Below, piece after piece: positions 15,886 to 25,516 of a stretch of DNA of 32,175 nucleotides. A program made the translations under genes and the position numbers. The stretch lies in contig JAUZRW010000088.1 in assembly GCA_030950085.1 (NCBI GenBank), forward strand, positions 1 through 32,175. Reading direction: 5' to 3'. The notes under the pieces were generated by a model, which saw only the letters and a list, made by a program, of their open reading frames with translations, ran no database searches and had not been told where the DNA came from. The stretch's first letter is position 1. Every line of letters starts with the position of its first letter. The stretch comes from Anaerolineae bacterium (lineage in GTDB: Bacteria; Chloroflexota; Anaerolineae; Aggregatilineales; Phototrophicaceae).

Positions 15886-18453
15886 TCATTCGCTGCGAAT
15901 CGCTTGTGAAATATTAATCCGCGCCAATTGCAATGCTGGATAAACACCTGCCAGCAGCGCCGCACCTATCGCCACACCAAGTGCTTGTGCAACTTCACCA
16001 TAGATAATAGTAAACTGCATTGTCCAACCAAAAGAGCGCACATTAATGACATAAACCAGTACCATCGCCAGCACAAGCCCGATGGGAATCGCCAATAAGC
16101 CAGCTACAATGCCCATTAAGCCCGTTTGAATGAACGTGAACAAGCGTAATTGGCTCGGAGTCATACCCGTTGCTCGCATAACGCCGTATTCGCGAGTGTG
16201 TTCCAGTTGCAAGGACATCAACGCTGATAAAATCCCAATGAAAGCAACCAGCGTTGCCAATAAGCGCAAAGCAACTGTAATTGTGAATGTGCGCTCGAAT
16301 ACTTCAAAGACATTGTTTTTGAGCGAAAGATTGCTCTGCACAATGACATCATAGGCAGTCAATTGAGCTTCAATGCGGTCAACTACAGTATCCACGGATT
16401 CACCTGCTGCGATAAAAGCGGCAAGAGCCGTCACGTAAGGGTCATCCCAATACAGGTCATATATCACGCGATTCATCAGCACAGAGCCTTGGTCGGTGCT
16501 GTAATCGTAGAAAACGCCAGCGATATCAAAGGTGACTTCGCCAGAATCTGTGAGCAGTGTTAGCGTGTGATTCTCGCGGGTGATGTCACGCCGAAAAGCG
16601 AAGGGTTCGCTGACCATAATCTGTCCATCTTGCAAAGCAGCATTGGCATCATCGGTATTGAGCCAGATATAGTCACGCGCATTGCCAGCAAGGTCAAAAT
16701 CGACAGCGACTAAGTTAATCGGCGGCAGGTTGGGATAATCGGGTGCTGTAACTAAGCGTGTACGATTCGTAGCAACCCGTTCGACTCCTTCAACAGCTGC
16801 GATGATATCGCGCAATAGGGGGTCAACATCTGTCCCCGCTTGATTGGCGGTTAATCGCGGTGGCGCAATATAAATATCCGCCGTCAGGGTATTTTCAAGC
16901 CAATTGGCTATGGTATTACGAAATGACCCAATCATAACGCTGACCCCAATGATGACACTCACCGCAATTGTCAAAGCAGCGACAGCGACACTGGTTCGGC
17001 TGAGAGAACGGATAATCGCTCGCGGTGCCATGCGCCCTAAAACACCAAATAGCCGATTTGTAACGGGTGTCACCAAGCGCATTGACAGTAACAAAACGAT
17101 AGGCGTGAACAATGCGCCGCCAAAAATCACAAAAAATAATGCCCCGAAACTAATCACGATACTGGTTGTTTGGATTTGCAAAAGCAGATAGCCTAATACT
17201 AGAAAACCTAGGGCTACTCCTGTGATGGTTGGTACAAGGGTAATTGTTTTTTCTTCGATTGAGGAACGTTTCATAGAACCTGTGGGCGGCGTTCGCATGG
17301 CTTCGACACTAGGGACAATTGCCGCCCCTGTGCTGGCAAGGATTCCCAGAAAAACACCTTTCAGCAGCGATAAGGGTGACACAGCAACTGTATTGACTGT
17401 GAGGCTAAAATAAAGGTCGTTTATGGTCTGCGAGACAATGCCGACTGTAAAGCGCCCAAAAATAATGCCGAGTCCCATGCCGAGTACCGTGCCAATCAAA
17501 CCGAGTATCACTGCCTCGCCAATAATGAAGGCGAAAATCTGGTCTTTCGTCGCGCCCAAACTGCGTAAAATGCCAATCACCGGACGACGTTGGACGACGC
17601 TAAAGGTGACGGTGTTGTAAATCAAGAAAATGCCGACAATGACCGCTAACAAGGATAGTGCCTGTAGGTTGATTTCAAATGCTTCGGTCATTTGGGCGAG
17701 GGCGCTACCACTCTCTTGTACTGAGGTGAGGGTGGCATTGACTGGTAAAATGTCGCGGATGGCATCGAGGTTTGCCTCATCATTGAGAATTAAGTCAATG
17801 CGCGAGATGCGCCCGACTGAGGCGGTGATTTCTTGGGCGGTAGCGATATCGGTCAATAGCAGATTATCGAGGGCTTGTTGGCTGAGGCGGTCTTCTGGAC
17901 GTAGCAATCCAATCACCCGAATCGTGTGCCGTTCGCTCCCAATATTGAGTGTGATAGACTCGCCCGGTTTGACATTAAGTTCATCTGCCAATGCTTGGCT
18001 AATCAGTATCGTATTGGGTTCGGAGATAAAGCGCGTAATTGCTTCAAAGGTGTTGATATCGTCTTCGCTGATGACTTCTACAGTCGTTAGATAATTGCGA
18101 AACGGCGGTTCGGCAAGTGGGTCAACACCGAGTAGACGAAGCGGCTGTGGGACACCCTCTGCGCGTACAAATTCTGAGACAATCGGCGCACTGAGTTTGA
18201 TTCCTAAATCAAGCCGAATCTGTGCGTAAAGTTCTGTCGGGAGACCACTAGCGCCGGCGCTAATTTGATGCGTCGCTCGTCCGCTAATGCTCTGTGCGGA
18301 GAGGTCAAAGGCGCGGCTGGCACTGCCATTGGCAATGTCGATAGCGATAATCACCGCGACACCCAAGGCTACCCCGATGATAAACAAAACACATTGGAAG
18401 AAACGACGGCTGATATACCGTAGTCCAAGCCGAAAAATGACAGGTCGCAGCAT
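15886..18453 (-). CDS. ABC transporter permease, FtsX-like, duplicated
   Basis: This 855-residue membrane protein has the organisation of large FtsX/MacB-type permeases: an N-terminal helix (about 18-42), a long extracytoplasmic domain, three helices of the first FtsX unit (about 265-400, including VIGILRSLGATKDQIFAF), a central pair of helices, a second extracytoplasmic domain and a last FtsX unit (about 715-855, including EYGVMRATGMTPSQL). The duplicated EYGV/VIGI-R-GAT motif is the coupling helix contacting the ATPase. No ATPase gene lies beside it, so its partner is elsewhere. Such systems export lipoproteins or peptides, or transmit mechanical force. The substrate is unknown. Confidence 0.87.
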   Translation of the reverse strand: MLRPVIFRLGLRYISRRFFQCVLFIIGVALGVAVIIAIDIANGSASRAFDLSAQSISGRATHQISAGASGLPTELYAQIRLDLGIKLSAPIVSEFVRAEGVPQPLRLLGVDPLAEPPFRNYLTTVEVISEDDINTFEAITRFISEPNTILISQALADELNVKPGESITLNIGSERHTIRVIGLLRPEDRLSQQALDNLLLTDIATAQEITASVGRISRIDLILNDEANLDAIRDILPVNATLTSVQESGSALAQMTEAFEINLQALSLLAVIVGIFLIYNTVTFSVVQRRPVIGILRSLGATKDQIFAFIIGEAVILGLIGTVLGMGLGIIFGRFTVGIVSQTINDLYFSLTVNTVAVSPLSLLKGVFLGILASTGAAIVPSVEAMRTPPTGSMKRSSIEEKTITLVPTITGVALGFLVLGYLLLQIQTTSIVISFGALFFVIFGGALFTPIVLLLSMRLVTPVTNRLFGVLGRMAPRAIIRSLSRTSVAVAALTIAVSVIIGVSVMIGSFRNTIANWLENTLTADIYIAPPRLTANQAGTDVDPLLRDIIAAVEGVERVATNRTRLVTAPDYPNLPPINLVAVDFDLAGNARDYIWLNTDDANAALQDGQIMVSEPFAFRRDITRENHTLTLLTDSGEVTFDIAGVFYDYSTDQGSVLMNRVIYDLYWDDPYVTALAAFIAAGESVDTVVDRIEAQLTAYDVIVQSNLSLKNNVFEVFERTFTITVALRLLATLVAFIGILSALMSLQLEHTREYGVMRATGMTPSQLRLFTFIQTGLMGIVAGLLAIPIGLVLAMVLVYVINVRSFGWTMQFTIIYGEVAQALGVAIGAALLAGVYPALQLARINISQAIRSE

Positions 18454-18574
18454 TTACGATTTCCTGATAATGACAAATTTCACAATTCTTCCCATTGTAC
18501 CGCCATTACCTGTGCAGAACATTAACGGAAACGAGATATTGTCCATAATGGCATGTTTATGTGTCTATTCAGGG

Positions 18575-18580
18575 TATAAT
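18575..18580 (+). promoter_or_regulatory. -10 box of the DNA methyltransferase gene
   Basis: A perfect TATAAT sits about 37 bases before the ATG, giving a leader of about 30 bases with an AGGGA ribosome site. The -35 is not recognisable. Confidence 0.4.
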
Positions 18581-18617
18581 ATAGTGACGCAATGTCTTCA
18601 ATCTAAAAGGGATTTGT

Positions 18618-19601
18618 ATGGAATTCATCAACAAAATATTACAAGGTGATTGTCGTGATGTCCTTAAGAATATTCCGGATGAATCAATCTCAGCTTGTAT
18701 TACAGACCCTCCATACAATTATGAATTCATCGGACATACGTGGGATGATGACGAAATTAAACGTCGTATTCAGAGAGTACAAGACAGCAATACATTAGTG
18801 AAAAATATTCCCTATGGTAGTGGATTGGCTGGCGGCGTTCGCAATGAGAATTGGTATAGTCGGGTAAGACAAAACATTCTCGACTATGGAGATTGGTGTT
18901 ATGAATGGGGTCAAGAGGCTTATAGAGTTTTGAAGCCCGGCGGCATTATCGCTGTTTTCAATAGTACTCGGACAATGGCTCATGTCCAAATTGCGCTTGA
19001 ACGAGCAGGATTTTATGCTAGAGATTGTATTGTATACCGTCGTCATAGTGGTATACCAAAAGGGCTTAACCTAAAATCTCAATTAAAAAGAAGAGACTAC
19101 GCAGATTATGAAGCATGGGATGGCTGGCATAGTTGTTTGCGTAATGAATGGGAGGCTATTGTCATCTTACAGAAGCCTCTGCAAAACAATTACATCAACA
19201 CCTTTCTAAAATATGATGTGGGGTTGTTTTATACTCAGAATGAAGATGGCTCTTTCCAGTCGAATATCATTGAAAATATACCCCGTGAGAAAAATACTGA
19301 TTTTAATGTGCATTGTACCGTGAAGCCTTTAGCCTTAATGGAAAAACTGGTACAAATGTTTGTTCCGCCATCTGATAAACATATTGTCCTTGACCCTTTT
19401 GCTGGTTCTGGAACAACCTTATTAGCCGCACGGAATCTCGGAAGAAGTTTTGTTGGGATAGAGATTGTTTCTGATTATATTGAAATCATAGAACAACGGT
19501 TAAGTGCAAAGAAATTTGATGATAGCTTGCGACCAGTAAGCGAGGATGATTTAGACACAAATCCTAACGATCAACCGTATAATCTCCCTTTATTTGACTG
19601 A
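18618..19601 (+). CDS. Type II site-specific DNA methyltransferase (N6-adenine or N4-cytosine)
   Basis: The 327-residue protein has catalytic motif IV D30-P-P-Y33 near its start, a target-recognition region in the middle, and AdoMet-binding motif I DPFAGSGTT (259-267) near its end, so it is a beta-class amino-methyltransferase. TVKPLALMEKL at 234-244 precedes motif I as usual for this class. The region is more AT-rich than its neighbours, suggesting transfer. Its last 38 bases overlap the 3' end of a convergent gene with an endonuclease-like motif, so it probably protects DNA against that enzyme. The recognition sequence cannot be read from the protein. Confidence 0.9.
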   Translation: MEFINKILQGDCRDVLKNIPDESISACITDPPYNYEFIGHTWDDDEIKRRIQRVQDSNTLVKNIPYGSGLAGGVRNENWYSRVRQNILDYGDWCYEWGQEAYRVLKPGGIIAVFNSTRTMAHVQIALERAGFYARDCIVYRRHSGIPKGLNLKSQLKRRDYADYEAWDGWHSCLRNEWEAIVILQKPLQNNYINTFLKYDVGLFYTQNEDGSFQSNIIENIPREKNTDFNVHCTVKPLALMEKLVQMFVPPSDKHIVLDPFAGSGTTLLAARNLGRSFVGIEIVSDYIEIIEQRLSAKKFDDSLRPVSEDDLDTNPNDQPYNLPLFD

Positions 19602-20121
19602 GAAAAGTCTTTAAGTCAAAGCCAGATTGTTCTTTGATAAATTGAAAGGTTTCATTGCCAACCAATACTTGCCAAGTTCCCTTTTTGCAAGCGGATATGG
19701 CGGCTGGTAAATTATCTTCACGCAAAATAAGGAATACAGGTTCATAGCCTTTTTCTCGCAAAAGTGACCCGTAGGACTTAAACTTTTTCAGTGTTCCAGA
19801 ATCCCCTGAACCAATGCGATACTTTGTGTCTATAGCATACTGACCGACTACAAAGTCACAGGGTTCATCTTTTCCAAATCGCAGTGCTGCGCCAAAATCA
19901 CTTCTCGTCTCTTGGAATAATTTGGTAACAATCAATTGCCAGCACATCCCTAATTCCCGTCCCCAATATTGTCTATTTTCTCTTTTCAGGGCAGGTGTTA
20001 GCTTGAAAACTTCCATGAGAAGGTCATAATCATCATTCTCGTCATCATACACTTTAGCGGTAAGCGAATCTTGATATTGTTTCAAAATTGCATGTAGACC
20101 TTCGCTTAACTTGTTATCCAT
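19564..20121 (-). CDS. Candidate type II restriction endonuclease, PD-(D/E)XK-like
   Basis: A 185-residue protein with an AT-rich gene. A nuclease-like core reads D89-F-V-V-G-Q-Y-A-I-D98-T-K100, which fits the D...(D/E)XK metal site, followed by a basic YRIG segment. E56 in a preceding helix could complete the site. Small size, helical N-terminus and position tail-to-tail with a methyltransferase all match a type II enzyme. I cannot name a family with confidence; an ApaLI-like enzyme is one possibility. The ribosome site AAGGAG is about 12 bases upstream. If not an endonuclease, it could be another DNA-binding protein. Confidence 0.65.
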   Translation of the reverse strand: MDNKLSEGLHAILKQYQDSLTAKVYDDENDDYDLLMEVFKLTPALKRENRQYWGRELGMCWQLIVTKLFQETRSDFGAALRFGKDEPCDFVVGQYAIDTKYRIGSGDSGTLKKFKSYGSLLREKGYEPVFLILREDNLPAAISACKKGTWQVLVGNETFQFIKEQSGFDLKTFLSQIKGDYTVDR

Positions 20122-20151
20122 TTTTGGGTAATTCTCCTTCTTGTCAAGAAT

Positions 20152-22368
20152 CTATGGCACAACCGCGATTGTTGCCAGCAAAACACGATTATCGGAGGCA
20201 GCGACACTTAAACGTCCGTCAGCATTGTATAAGCCCGCATAGAGGCGATAGATGCCTGTTGATTCTGGCATGGTCAGCGATAATTCGGCATAGAGTGGAT
20301 AGTCGGGTATCCAATTATCGGTTAGCAAGTTTGGCATCGGTTGGGGGTCAATTTGGGAAACAATGGTGTCGCTATCATCTACTAGATGCAAAAATAGTGT
20401 GTAATCATCTGGCACATCACGCAATGCCTCCCAAAGCAATTGCAAGCTGATTGTCTCATTCGGTGCAGCATTTGTCGGAATATCATAGCCACGCAGGGCA
20501 ATCATATCGCCAAAAATGAGGTCGCTTGTGGGCAATGTCGGTCTTTCTTGTGGGACATAAGGATTGAAAACGGCTAATGTATCCAGCACGAAAAAACCTT
20601 GATTTGCAGCAGTCGAAATATTGGTGATATTGCCATTGTCATCGGCAATCCAAACACCGATGCGTACCTGTCCACTGCGTTCTTGTGGCACATCGTCATC
20701 AACACGGAAACCCACCACTTCGCCATGAATTGCGCCGACTTGCCATGCCTCAGTCGTGCGATGCGGAAAACTCACCGCGCCAATCGGACGGTCTACACCT
20801 GTATAACGTTGCTCGTTGTCGATATAGGCAATGTAGAAATTGTATTGCGTCGTTGTCGGCTCGCTTACTTCCCAGAAAAGTTCAACCACATAAGACTCAA
20901 ATACAGGAATATAACCATCTGTCGCCGCAGACCAATAATCCGGCAAAGGTCGCCAACCCACTAAGCGCACATTGTCAAATTGTACATCAAGCGCAATCGC
21001 ATCAGTCGGGAGTTGCGTATAATCACGCTTAAGCGGCAGTTTCGGTACAGGATAAAGCGCCCAGTTGGAGAAGATGACCAGTGCTACAATGCCAATGATA
21101 GGCAACAGATAACGGCGCGTTAATTGTGGGATATTGATGCCATGCCGCACGCCATCGACGACACGCACTGCGAGATATGCTGATAACAAAATCAGTGGAA
21201 TCGCTGCCGGATGTCGCAAGCGCCCGTATATCCACACCATGAGAAATGATGTCATCATCCAGCCGCCCATGACACCGAAATACAAAAACGCCGCTTTGTC
21301 ATCATGCCACAGTACGGCTAATCCTAATAAGCCAAAAACAGCCAAAACCGTGAAATTCAAGGGGATGAGGCGCAAGATAGGCGCGGCATCTTGTCCACGA
21401 TAAAAATTGACATTGTTGGGGACTTCCAGATGATTCCAGAACAGAGCCAGTTTATAGCCTAATAAACTCAGAAAACGTGTCGGCGCAAAGCGAATATCGC
21501 GCCACAAAGCATCCTCGTAGGCTAAATCTATCGCTTCTATAGCCGGAACACGGTCATTTCGGGCGGCAGAATCACGGTTATTCGCCCAATACAATTCCAT
21601 GTTGCCGATGTTCACTACCGGAATAAACTTACCGCTTGCCCGATAGTTGTGAATCGTCGCCGGAGATATTGTCGCGGCTGTCATGATGACTAATATCAGC
21701 ACATGGGCAATTTTTGTCATCCACTTCGTCGGGCTTGCCAGCATCCAGAAAGCCGATAGGAATACAAATGGCAAAAAATTCACGCGAATCAGACTCATAA
21801 TGCCGGCGAGGGTGCCCATTAGCGGGGTACGCCACCATGTCAATTTTTCACGTTGCCACAATGTCAGGAAAATGAGAGGCACTAACAAGGCGATTGCTTG
21901 TGTTGCCAATACACCCGTTCCGCCGTAATAAATCGCAGAGGGATAAATCGCATAAAGCAAACCCGCGAGATAGCCTCCCCCTGCGCGTTGAGTCAGTAAC
22001 CAGCCACAGGCAATCAACCAACCCACTGTTAGCGCATCTATGAGGGCAATCGTCAGCAACAGCAGCGGCACAGAATCGCCGACTAAGCGAAAAATCGTCG
22101 CAACAACATAGGGCGGCCCCGGATGATAGAAGAAGGCTTTATCGGCTGGTGGAAATGTGCCATCCAGAATACTGTGTGCTTGTTGGATATAGGTATAGGG
22201 GTCACTGCCTGCAAAGGGTAAAAATTGTTCATCGGCATCGGCACGCTGCATAATGACTGTCACACGCAGAAAATACGCCAAGAACACAATCAGCAATGCA
22301 ATCGCAATATGTTGAATACGCAATCGGTTCGGGAATGTCGTTAGGGTTGTTGGCATTGGGTTGTGCAA
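20152..22368 (-). CDS. Membrane glycosyltransferase, GT39/ArnT-like
   Basis: A 738-residue protein with about ten membrane helices in the first 450 residues. An acidic loop follows helix 1 (ADADEQFLPFAGSDPYTYIQQA), matching the catalytic Asp region of dolichyl-phosphate-mannose mannosyltransferase-type (GT39/PMT_2) enzymes. A soluble C-terminal part (about 470-738) is beta-rich, outside the membrane, and resembles the accessory domain of Chloroflexota relatives. It would transfer a sugar from a polyprenyl phosphate carrier to a lipid or protein. The start is either TTG 22368, with AGGA just upstream, or ATG 22356. Substrate and acceptor are unknown. Confidence 0.78.
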   Translation of the reverse strand: MHNPMPTTLTTFPNRLRIQHIAIALLIVFLAYFLRVTVIMQRADADEQFLPFAGSDPYTYIQQAHSILDGTFPPADKAFFYHPGPPYVVATIFRLVGDSVPLLLLTIALIDALTVGWLIACGWLLTQRAGGGYLAGLLYAIYPSAIYYGGTGVLATQAIALLVPLIFLTLWQREKLTWWRTPLMGTLAGIMSLIRVNFLPFVFLSAFWMLASPTKWMTKIAHVLILVIMTAATISPATIHNYRASGKFIPVVNIGNMELYWANNRDSAARNDRVPAIEAIDLAYEDALWRDIRFAPTRFLSLLGYKLALFWNHLEVPNNVNFYRGQDAAPILRLIPLNFTVLAVFGLLGLAVLWHDDKAAFLYFGVMGGWMMTSFLMVWIYGRLRHPAAIPLILLSAYLAVRVVDGVRHGINIPQLTRRYLLPIIGIVALVIFSNWALYPVPKLPLKRDYTQLPTDAIALDVQFDNVRLVGWRPLPDYWSAATDGYIPVFESYVVELFWEVSEPTTTQYNFYIAYIDNEQRYTGVDRPIGAVSFPHRTTEAWQVGAIHGEVVGFRVDDDVPQERSGQVRIGVWIADDNGNITNISTAANQGFFVLDTLAVFNPYVPQERPTLPTSDLIFGDMIALRGYDIPTNAAPNETISLQLLWEALRDVPDDYTLFLHLVDDSDTIVSQIDPQPMPNLLTDNWIPDYPLYAELSLTMPESTGIYRLYAGLYNADGRLSVAASDNRVLLATIAVVP

Positions 22369-22394
22369 ATATCCTGCCTATGGATTGTTTTTCT

Positions 22395-22418
22395 ACAGGG
22401 ACACAATCTATTGTGTCC
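22395..22418. repeat. Small palindromic repeat unit
   Basis: CTACAGGGACACAAT-CT-ATTGTGTCC forms a 9-bp stem and shares the GGAC...GTCC arms and CTACA motif with the dispersed family at 5500-5779. It lies between the divergent glycosyltransferase and TPR genes. Confidence 0.5.
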
Positions 22419-22574
22419 GAAAATGACTAAACATAAAACATTGCTTGAATTTGTGACTTATTGAGTTTAGCAAGTAGGCTATCCACTGTCTAGCCTACGA
22501 CTAGCACGACAACCCTTACACACAATGCTATTTTCCGCTAAGATTCATAGCAATCGACAGTGATATGAAGTCAT

Positions 22575-23990
22575 ATGCGAATTAACCGAAATTACCAAAC
22601 CCCCATCTTCCGTAAACGTAAAGAAAAATCGCACGTATGGCGTAATCTATTTTTCTTGCTATTGCTGATGGCATCTGTAGGGATTTTTATCCTGCGCCAA
22701 AGACCCGACATGGTAGAAGACGCGACAAACCGTCTGCTCGGTATTGAGATAACCCCCACGCCTGCGCCGTCATCGTTAGCGATACAGGCGCAAGAACTGT
22801 TTTGGGAAGGTAAACTCGATAATGCGGCGGCATTGATGGCAGAGGCAGTTGAAATTGACCCCAATAATATCAGCTATCTGTATGAATACGGCATGTTGTT
22901 GATTGATTTGGACGATGGGCGTAATGGCAATGCAAATCAAGCAATTGACCTAGCCCGTCAAATTATCCAGATTAACCCTAATGACCCCCGTGGCTATGCG
23001 CTACGGGCGCGAGGATTAGTTTGGATAGGCAACAGTGCAGGGGCGATTCCAGTGGCACAAGCTGGATTGGATATCGCACCGCAATTTGCCCCCCTTCATG
23101 CCGCAATGTCACGCGCCTATATTGGGGCTGGGCGCTTGCGTGAGGCTCAAGAAGAAGGGATTCAGGCAATCGAATTTGCTCCGAGTGATGTGCGCTCTTA
23201 TTGGGCTTATGCCAGTTCATTGTTTTTCAGTGGGGCGCGAGACGAAGCCATTATCGAATACGAACGGACAACAAGTGTACATTCCGGCTTTCTCCCCCCT
23301 TATTTTGAACTTGCCTTACTCTATCTCGCATCGAATCGTGACCAAGAGGCGATTGATACTTATGACCGTATCTTGGGTGTGCAACCCTCAAATGCCCGTG
23401 CCTTACTACGGCAATGTGAAGCGTACCGCAAAATTGGTCAATTTGAACGGGCGCTAGGCTTGTGCCGCGATTCTGTGCAGACAGACCCTGAATTTGTACC
23501 CGCACAGTATCGCTATGGTATATTGTTGTACAATGACTTTGATTTCAATCAGGCGCGAGATGCTTTCCAAGCCTGTGTTGAACTCGATTCTGGCAATTTG
23601 GAATGTACATATCGACTTGGCTTGACGTATTATTATCTGGCACAAGATGATTACCGTATCAATTGCGAGAGTCAGCGATTATCGCCGTTGGATTGTACAT
23701 CGACAGAAACGTGTCAAATGGGATGGGCATTGTTGGAAGATTCTCTAATCATGGCACAAACACGCGATAATGTCGAAGCTGATATTGACATTATTCGTGA
23801 AGGACTAGGGGCAATTTCGGCTGACCCAGCATGTGCTGGTATCAGTGGGCGACCTTTCCCGACGCGCACCCTGCCGCCCGATGTGACAGCAACAGAAACA
23901 CCGCTTGTCACAGCATCACCCACAGCGACGATTCCGCCAACGCACACGCCGGATGTAATCGGTGACGATATGGACGACATGGGCGGATAA
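22575..23990 (+). CDS. Membrane-anchored TPR protein 1
   Basis: A 471-residue protein with a short basic start, one membrane helix (about 22-41) and then about eight tetratricopeptide-like repeats (for example WEGKLDNAAALMAEAVEIDPNN and YERTTSVHSGFLPPYFELALLYLASN). It ends in a Pro/Thr-rich and acidic tail (...TETPLVTASPTATIPP...DDMDDMGG). TPR domains bind partner proteins; here the repeats would face outside the cell. It is followed after 200 bases by a paralogue of the same design. The ribosome site is weak. No enzyme motif was seen. Confidence 0.8.
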   Translation: MRINRNYQTPIFRKRKEKSHVWRNLFFLLLLMASVGIFILRQRPDMVEDATNRLLGIEITPTPAPSSLAIQAQELFWEGKLDNAAALMAEAVEIDPNNISYLYEYGMLLIDLDDGRNGNANQAIDLARQIIQINPNDPRGYALRARGLVWIGNSAGAIPVAQAGLDIAPQFAPLHAAMSRAYIGAGRLREAQEEGIQAIEFAPSDVRSYWAYASSLFFSGARDEAIIEYERTTSVHSGFLPPYFELALLYLASNRDQEAIDTYDRILGVQPSNARALLRQCEAYRKIGQFERALGLCRDSVQTDPEFVPAQYRYGILLYNDFDFNQARDAFQACVELDSGNLECTYRLGLTYYYLAQDDYRINCESQRLSPLDCTSTETCQMGWALLEDSLIMAQTRDNVEADIDIIREGLGAISADPACAGISGRPFPTRTLPPDVTATETPLVTASPTATIPPTHTPDVIGDDMDDMGG

Positions 23991-24058
23991 GATGAAGAGA
24001 ATGGCATCGGAAGCATAGATGTAAAGTTAAGGGTAAATGGCTGTTTGATTTGGAATAA

Positions 24059-24129
24059 AACCCCTCCCCTCAATCCCCTCCCTAAATTCGGGGAGGGGAC
24101 GCTAAGCGCAGCGATGCAGGGGTGGGGTT
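24059..24129 (+). repeat. Long C/G-rich hairpin repeat between TPR genes
   Basis: Inner arms CCCCTCCC and GGGAGGGG (8 bp) lie inside outer arms AACCCCTCCCCT and AGGGGTGGGGTT (12 bp, one mismatch). It resembles the element at 12854-12901. It follows TPR gene 1 directly and may protect or terminate the mRNA, but no T run is present. Confidence 0.6.
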
Positions 24130-24189
24130 GAGAATAGCCGCCTTAAACCTGATACCTAATACCTTGAACCTGATATCTAAGAACTGACT

Positions 24190-25506
24190 ATGCAAATACG
24201 AACCCCAAAACGCTATCAAGGAATGCAGCGTCGCAGTGTTTTCTCCTGTGGGCGCTTTTTCATATCATTAATTATGGTGACGCTTATCCTGATTGGTGTC
24301 GGGATTTATTATAATCGTGACCTCATCCAACCGACGGCAGACCGCATTATCGGCAGCGCATTAAACAGTATAGAAGCTCGCGCCGCGACACAAATGGCAC
24401 CCCTCCCCACTGCCACGCCCGATCCATCTGTGAATTTAGTCAATGGCGGCAATGCGTGGGAACGGGGCAATATTACAGATGCCGTGGGTTTCTATGAACA
24501 AATTATCGCCTCTGTACCGAATGATGTCATGGTTTATCAGCGTATGACAGTTGGCTTGCTGACACGCGGCGAGGTACAGGAAGCACTCGATTATGCCGAA
24601 CACACCGTTACGGCTGACCCCTTTAGCCCTGATGCGTGGGCAACTCGTTCGCTGTTGATGAGTTGGCAAAATGATTATCAGCAAGGGATTGCGAGTGCTT
24701 TACAGGCACTAGATTTTGATAAAGACCATGCTCAAGCCAAGGCATTTCTCGCTTATGGGTATTGGGGTGCTGGACAAGTTGAACTAGCGAGTAGCCGTGC
24801 TGATGAAGCGATTGCGCTTGACCCTGATAGATGGGAAGGCTATTGGGTACGCGGCTTAATTCGTGAAAATTCGCTGCTCGATATCACAGGGGCATTAGAC
24901 GATTTTGGACGCGCTTTCACACTGGCATCAGAACAAAATCCAGCTATGGCAGGTATCACGGTTTCTGGGATGGCGCGGATTCTAGTTAGACCGGAATATC
25001 GCAATTATGACCGTGCTGTCGAACTGTTGGAACAAATGCGAAGTCTTGACCCCGATAACCGAGCTGTATTATATACATTAGGCGAAGTACAGTTTCGATA
25101 TCGTGGCGATTATGGTCAAGCATTGAGTCCGCTTACAGAATGTACGCGCATCAACCCACAAGATTATGATTGTCAATATTTGTTAGGTCGTACCTATAAT
25201 AGTCTCGATAATACCGATGCGGCATTATTGGCATTTGAAGCCGCGATTGAAGCGGGGTCTCCATGGGCGCGGCATTATTGGTGGGCGGCGAATATGTACA
25301 TTGCAGAGGGCAAATGTTCTGAGGCGACTCCCCTGTTGCAGACGGGATTCCGCATGGCGCAATTGGGTGATTTACCGGCTGACGATGAAGGCGCAGATGA
25401 TTTAATTACAGAGGCTTTCCCCGCTTTGATGTCAACCTGTCGTGTGTCATTTGGGGATGGTAATGCCCCCCTACAAACACCTACTGAGGCGACAGAAGAG
25501 GGTTGA
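24190..25506 (+). CDS. Membrane-anchored TPR protein 2
   Basis: A 438-residue paralogue of the preceding gene with one membrane helix (about 22-42), a Pro/Thr linker (APLPTATPDPS) and about seven TPR-like repeats, including YQGIASALQALDFDKDHAQAK and QALSPLTECTRINPQDYDC. Most of the protein would lie outside the cytoplasm. It ends in a short acidic tail. The stop lies only 10 bases from the stop of a convergent PIN nuclease gene. Role unknown; scaffolding of a surface complex is plausible. Confidence 0.8.
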   Translation: MQIRTPKRYQGMQRRSVFSCGRFFISLIMVTLILIGVGIYYNRDLIQPTADRIIGSALNSIEARAATQMAPLPTATPDPSVNLVNGGNAWERGNITDAVGFYEQIIASVPNDVMVYQRMTVGLLTRGEVQEALDYAEHTVTADPFSPDAWATRSLLMSWQNDYQQGIASALQALDFDKDHAQAKAFLAYGYWGAGQVELASSRADEAIALDPDRWEGYWVRGLIRENSLLDITGALDDFGRAFTLASEQNPAMAGITVSGMARILVRPEYRNYDRAVELLEQMRSLDPDNRAVLYTLGEVQFRYRGDYGQALSPLTECTRINPQDYDCQYLLGRTYNSLDNTDAALLAFEAAIEAGSPWARHYWWAANMYIAEGKCSEATPLLQTGFRMAQLGDLPADDEGADDLITEAFPALMSTCRVSFGDGNAPLQTPTEATEEG

Positions 25507-25516
25507 TTCTAAATAT

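Noticed and set aside
24149-24188. Near-repeats of CTGATA/CTAATACC before TPR gene 2
   Set aside because: The similarity is short and imperfect, with no fold or spacing that would support a site.
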